From contig CAYPCH010000117.1 in the NCBI GenBank assembly GCA_964409165.1, positions 1 to 11,479 of the forward strand: a stretch of DNA of 11,479 nt. Reading direction: 5' to 3'. The notes under the pieces are model-generated. The model worked only from the letters and a program-made list of their open reading frames with translations. It made no database searches and was not told where the DNA came from. This document shows, piece by piece, positions 8,619-11,479 of this stretch; within the stretch, counting starts at the first letter, position 1; each line of letters starts with the position of its first letter. The position numbers and the translations under genes were made by a program. The stretch comes from CAYPCH01 sp964409165. Lineage in GTDB: Bacteria; Bacillota; Clostridia; Acetivibrionales; Acetivibrionaceae.

Positions 8619-10252
8619 TTGCGATTCACCTCAATTTCAAACAATATATCAGGACAATTAAGCCCCTCTACTTTTTCAGTGGTAAAAAAACCATCTGAAT
8701 TCTGAGTCAAAGGTTCTTCTGCTATAAAGACCTTTTTATTTCTGGAAAGAAAGATTTTTAACCCCCTGATATCATCATATCTTTTATCCCGGTTCAAAAG
8801 CTCAAGAACACAGTATTTTATGTCAAAAGCTTCAGATGGGCTGAACACAGTTTTGTTTTTCCTCTCTTTAATGGCTATAAAATCTACTTGCTTGATATTG
8901 CAAAGCTGAAGTAAAACGTTTGTCAGGATTTTCAAATCCGGTACAAACTTCACATATTCCTGCTTCAACTCATTAATTATTGATGACAACATTATCTTGT
9001 TTTCCGAGCTTTCCAATGTCGACTTACATATTATTTCAAATATATCAATATACTTATTGTTAATATCGCGTATTCTTATGTCACTCTCACTCTCAAACCT
9101 GTTGAAGTATCTTTCATTCATCAGGATATTACTTCCCTCGCTGTAGGTTTCAGTGGATGCAATCCTTTGCTCCCTAAGAGCCATTTTAATATTGAAAAAC
9201 TTGTTTGTATCAGGCATAAATAGCGGTCTTAGAACTTTTATGAGAGGATATGCCAAATCAGGGTTTTCCTCTAGCCTCTTAATAATAACATCTTCAAAAT
9301 TCATTCTGTTTTCAAATCCAATATAAAGTATGTTATCAACCGCTTCATTGTATATTTTTTGAAGTTGCTGCTGCTTCAATAAAAGATTGGACTGCTCGTT
9401 TATAATGAATTTAAGTCTGTTTTTTATATATAAAATATCTTCCATTTCTTTTTTTAGAGCCTCTTTTTGAATACCATTACTATTACTTGAAATTATTGAG
9501 TTCTCCACTCTTCCAATAAGTTCGTAAAGGTTGTTATAACCTTCTTTTTGTTCATCTATTGAAGAAAAAGTACTGTTGTAAATCTTTTCATACTCTTCAA
9601 TTCCTGTACCTCCTATATCCTCCTTGACTCTTTTTATAAAGTAATTTATTCTCTGTATCTGCGTCTTGCTTATATTGAACAAGCTGTCTGCATTGTTTCT
9701 TGCCGCATTGAAATTTCTCTTTTTGATTGAAAGGTTAAGTTTGAACTGCTCAATGGAAACCTTCAAGGAGTCTTCTATTTCCAGAGTATTGAACATAAAC
9801 TTATAACCCTGTGGTGTCATGTAATAAGTATAAACATTATCATTGCCAACTGAAATTCTTTTGTCATCTATCAGTTTTACATTTATTTTTTCTTCTTTTT
9901 TTGTCTCGAAATTATAGGTCGGAAAATAGTGGGGAATCCCACTGTTCTGCAAACAATCCTTTATAATATAATCCACTATCTGCAAGTACTCTTCATCAGG
10001 TATATTCTTTTTCAAAAACTCAGCATCAAGCCTTCTTATGAAGTTGGCCACATCATTTTTTGTACAGGCTTCTTCAACCAAAGACTTTTCCATTATGAAA
10101 CACAGAACAAGCATAACAATATTTATTGTCTCAGATGCATCAAACTTAAACTCCCTAAGCTTGGTTTTCCTAGCAACCCTTGTAGTTATAAAATCTACAA
10201 TTGCAACTATTTCTGCACGCCTGTGAAAATCCTTTAAAAATTCGTATATCAA
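8615..10252 (-). CDS. jetA: Kleisin-like JetA/MksF subunit (Wadjet type II-like)
   Basis: The product is 545 aa and is the first gene of the operon. An N-terminal helical or winged-helix-like part (about 1-105) leads to a segment with YMTPQGYKFMFNTLEIEDSL (145-164) and a helical region, SIEQFKLNLSIKKRNFNAA (166-184). In my reading that is the most characteristic part of the JetA family (DUF5716). Helical, coiled-coil-prone sequence continues to about 310, and a C-terminal winged-helix-like part lies near 410-500. Kleisins bridge the two SMC heads and carry the KITE subunit, so this would be the scaffold of the complex. There is no signal peptide or membrane segment; it acts in the cytoplasm on DNA. 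The start is TTG at 10252, backed by GAGAGGG four bases upstream; no in-frame ATG is close. The family call depends on context and the central motif, so subtype confidence is moderate. Confidence 0.75.
   Translation of the reverse strand: MIYEFLKDFHRRAEIVAIVDFITTRVARKTKLREFKFDASETINIVMLVLCFIMEKSLVEEACTKNDVANFIRRLDAEFLKKNIPDEEYLQIVDYIIKDCLQNSGIPHYFPTYNFETKKEEKINVKLIDDKRISVGNDNVYTYYMTPQGYKFMFNTLEIEDSLKVSIEQFKLNLSIKKRNFNAARNNADSLFNISKTQIQRINYFIKRVKEDIGGTGIEEYEKIYNSTFSSIDEQKEGYNNLYELIGRVENSIISSNSNGIQKEALKKEMEDILYIKNRLKFIINEQSNLLLKQQQLQKIYNEAVDNILYIGFENRMNFEDVIIKRLEENPDLAYPLIKVLRPLFMPDTNKFFNIKMALREQRIASTETYSEGSNILMNERYFNRFESESDIRIRDINNKYIDIFEIICKSTLESSENKIMLSSIINELKQEYVKFVPDLKILTNVLLQLCNIKQVDFIAIKERKNKTVFSPSEAFDIKYCVLELLNRDKRYDDIRGLKIFLSRNKKVFIAEEPLTQNSDGFFTTEKVEGLNCPDILFEIEVNRN
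8626..8632 (-). promoter_or_regulatory. Ribosome binding site that sets the TTG start of jetB
   Basis: GAGGTGA on the minus strand, inside the last codons of jetA, is followed by seven bases and then TTG. This spacing fits the TTG at 8618 and not the ATG at 8609. Confidence 0.75.
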
Positions 10253-10256
10253 TCTG

Positions 10257-10263
10257 CCCTCTC
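10257..10263 (-). promoter_or_regulatory. Ribosome binding site that sets the TTG start of jetA
   Basis: GAGAGGG on the minus strand is followed by CAGA and then TTG. No other start codon with a usable site is nearby, so the first two genes of the operon both begin with TTG. Confidence 0.75.
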
Positions 10264-10292
10264 AAAAAATTAAAAGTCATTATTCTATACTA

Positions 10293-10321
10293 TTTATATA
10301 CAATTATCAACAAATAATCAA
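10293..10321 (-). promoter_or_regulatory. Predicted sigma-A promoter of the jetABC-SNF2 operon
   Basis: On the minus strand TTGATT (10321-10316) and TATAAA (10298-10293) are separated by exactly 17 bases, which predicts a transcript start near 10286 and a leader of about 35 bases before the TTG of jetA. The spacer region also holds a short inverted repeat, ATTAT (10303-10307) and ATAAT (10314-10318), that could be an operator but may be chance in AT-rich DNA. Confidence 0.55.
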
Positions 10322-10382
10322 GTCTTTTTTCTTTCCAACTACTGTAACCGTATAAAAATTATTGTTAAGCCATAAGATAATT

Positions 10383-10430
10383 AAGGTGCTGTTACAAAAT
10401 GAATAGAAATTTATTTTGTAACAGCACCTT
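10383..10430. terminator. Perfect 18-bp inverted repeat, hairpin terminator or repeated palindrome
   Basis: Bases 10383-10400 (AAGGTGCTGTTACAAAAT) are the exact reverse complement of 10413-10430, with a 12-base loop whose ends can pair further. On the plus strand four Ts follow the GC-rich end; on the minus strand only CCTTAATTAT follows. It lies between two minus-strand genes, so it probably ends leftward transcription from the SLH gene and insulates the jet promoter. Its perfection also suits a dispersed palindromic repeat. Confidence 0.6.
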
Positions 10431-10448
10431 TTAAATTATACTTAAACA

Positions 10449-10581
10449 CTCAACTTTCCCACAGTATTTATGGGCTCTTTGCCACTAACATAGCATTGCT
10501 CACCGCGGTCAAAAAGTAAACTTTTTGACCTTAACTTGTGAGCAACCAGAGCCTCAAAATATTATAAGTGGGAAAGTTGAG
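10449..10581. repeat. 133-bp element of four nested inverted repeats (MITE-like or structured RNA)
   Basis: Four pairs of arms nest in register. The outer pair is 14 bp and perfect (10449-10462 with 10568-10581). A 6-bp pair follows (GGCTCT at 10473-10478 with AGAGCC at 10548-10553). Next is an 8-bp perfect pair (TTGCTCAC at 10496-10503 with GTGAGCAA at 10538-10545). The core is an 11-bp perfect pair (GGTCAAAAAGT at 10507-10517 with its complement at 10520-10530). There is no open frame of note. The outer arms act as terminal inverted repeats, and TTAAA occurs close by on each flank (10442-10446 and 10582-10586), although not at identical distance. It starts eight bases after the SLH gene stop, so it is also in the 3' untranslated region of that gene. 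A non-autonomous transposable element, a terminator or stabilising RNA, or a small structured RNA are all open. Confidence 0.6.
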
Positions 10582-10589
10582 TTAAATAC

Positions 10590-11399
10590 TTATATTTTGC
10601 TTTTAAGATATTCAAGAGCTTTAGATAATATTACTGCAGTCTCTGCTCGAGTAACCTTTTTAGAGCTTTGGATTGTATTGTCAGGATAGCCGCTTATTAT
10701 TTTAAGTGAATAAGCTTTTTCAATATATCCTTTTGCCCATATTTCTATCTGATCTGAGTCTAAAAAACTGAGTTTATCTCCAGCTGTTTGATTTTCTTCT
10801 AAAGCTTTAATTACCATAACAGAAATTTCTGCTCTTGTAATTTGATTTGAAGCTTTGAATGTATTATCCTCATAACCACGTATAATACCTTTATCAACAG
10901 CAGTTTTTATGTATCCTACAGCCCAATCCGGAATTGTACTATTGTCATCAAAATCAAGATTTTTATTCTCTGAAATATCTAATCCAAGCATTTTTACTAT
11001 TAGTACTGCTGCTTCTGCTCGGGTAATTAGGTTTTCAGGCCTGTATGTGTTGTCCTCATAACCACTTATAATTTTTTTACCGACTAAAGAATTAATATAT
11101 TGTTCCGCCCAATGACCCTCTATGTCAATTGGTGTGTTTGGAACACTTTCGGGAGTAGGAGTAGGAGTAGATGTGGGTGTGGGTGTAGGTGTGTTTTCAG
11201 TTACAGGCATTATTCTCCCTCCGCCAGATCCTTTCTCTGTTTTTTTACTTGGCGTTTCTATAGGAGATGGAATCGGTGATGGTGTTACAGTAATGATATC
11301 ATTTACTACAGTAATATTTATTGGTTCACTTTCCATATATAGACTATCACTTGTACAAAATGTTGCCTTTAATGCGACTTTTCCAGGACGAAGTGGCAT
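10590..11399 (-). CDS. C-terminal part of an SLH-domain cell-surface protein, probably frameshifted
   Basis: The visible 269 residues begin inside what looks like an Ig-like or Big-type domain. A Thr/Pro-rich linker follows (about 39-90, with a GSGGG patch), then three SLH repeats at about 91-138, 150-200 and 212-263, each with the TRAE motif (126-129, 188-191, 250-253). SLH repeats tie secreted proteins to the pyruvylated secondary cell wall polymer; the rest would face outward. The ATG at 11399 is not a credible start. It has no Shine-Dalgarno sequence and no signal peptide. The same frame is open and protein-like upstream (EYSRIQDNVKIDNGYI) until a TAG at 11451-11453. Another frame is open from the window edge to about 11450, as expected if one base was lost. 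So this is a frameshifted gene, a sequencing error, or a pseudogene whose 5' part is outside the window. The cargo of the full protein cannot be told. Confidence 0.8.
   Translation of the reverse strand: MPLRPGKVALKATFCTSDSLYMESEPINITVVNDIITVTPSPIPSPIETPSKKTEKGSGGGRIMPVTENTPTPTPTSTPTPTPESVPNTPIDIEGHWAEQYINSLVGKKIISGYEDNTYRPENLITRAEAAVLIVKMLGLDISENKNLDFDDNSTIPDWAVGYIKTAVDKGIIRGYEDNTFKASNQITRAEISVMVIKALEENQTAGDKLSFLDSDQIEIWAKGYIEKAYSLKIISGYPDNTIQSSKKVTRAETAVILSKALEYLKSKI
11129..11195 (-). repeat. Thr/Pro linker low-complexity tract
   Basis: A degenerate 6-base repeat (Thr-Pro codon pairs, for example ACACCT and ACTCCT) in the SLH gene encodes TPTPTPTSTPTPTPE. Such tracts are prone to length change by slippage and serve as extended, often glycosylated, spacers between surface modules. 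Confidence 0.7.
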
Positions 11400-11479
11400 A
11401 ATATATCCATTATCAATTTTAACATTATCCTGAATCCGTGAATATTCTAGCTACTCGCCATAAAGCTATCATTTTCCTG

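Noticed and set aside
586..10252. A jetD (TOPRIM/topoisomerase VI-like) gene hidden in the window
   Set aside because: All coding capacity between the promoter and the terminator is used by the four genes, and none shows a TOPRIM-like motif. The flanking genes are cotJC and the SLH protein.
10383..10581. CRISPR array or riboswitch upstream of jetA
   Set aside because: There are no regularly spaced direct repeats; the repeats are inverted. They lie upstream of the predicted jet promoter, so they would not be in the jetA leader.
11122..11433. Plus-strand open frame rich in Gly-Val
   Set aside because: It is the complement of the Thr/Pro linker and Ig-like part of the SLH gene; its repetitive composition comes from the opposite strand.

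Overview
The window is AT-rich and reads as a chromosomal segment from an anaerobic, spore-forming Firmicute of the class Clostridia. Three things point that way. There is a CotJC-type spore-coat manganese catalase at the left edge. At the right edge is a surface protein with three C-terminal SLH repeats behind a Thr/Pro-rich linker, a style common in cellulosome-forming clostridia related to Acetivibrio (Clostridium) thermocellus. Shine-Dalgarno sequences are strong and TTG starts are used. The genus is an inference; no species-diagnostic gene is present.

Layout, left to right. Bases 2-415 (+) hold the 3' part of cotJC. Bases 452-554 hold two strong hairpins that separate it from the convergent operon. 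Bases 586-10252 (all minus strand) hold one tight four-gene operon read from right to left: a 545-aa kleisin-like JetA/MksF protein, a 229-aa JetB/MksE-like protein (DUF6063 type), a 1459-aa SMC-like ATPase of JetC/MksB type, and a 979-aa SNF2-family DNA translocase. The junctions are a 4-base overlap (TTGA), a 12-base gap carrying the jetC ribosome binding site, and an 11-base gap. A sigma-A-like promoter (TTGATT, 17 bases, TATAAA) lies just before jetA. Bases 10253-10589 are non-coding but unusually structured: a perfect 18-bp inverted repeat, then a 133-bp element built from four nested inverted repeats. Bases 10590-11450 (minus) encode the C-terminal part of the SLH protein; its reading frame is blocked upstream and looks frameshifted.

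How the genes work together. JetA, JetB and JetC are the expected kleisin, KITE-type and SMC subunits of a Wadjet/MksBEF-like condensin, most like the type II Wadjet arrangement. Such complexes extrude DNA loops and, in characterised Wadjet systems, hand small circular DNA to the JetD (TOPRIM/topoisomerase VI-like) nuclease for cleavage. No jetD is present. The operon is bounded by a promoter on one side and a terminator plus a convergent gene on the other, and its fourth position is taken by a SNF2 translocase. The most interesting reading is a JetABC-SNF2 system: an SMC defence or plasmid-control complex with a dsDNA translocase in place of the nuclease. That is inference from gene order. 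A second oddity is that the SMC Walker B motif carries Asn where the catalytic Glu is normally found.
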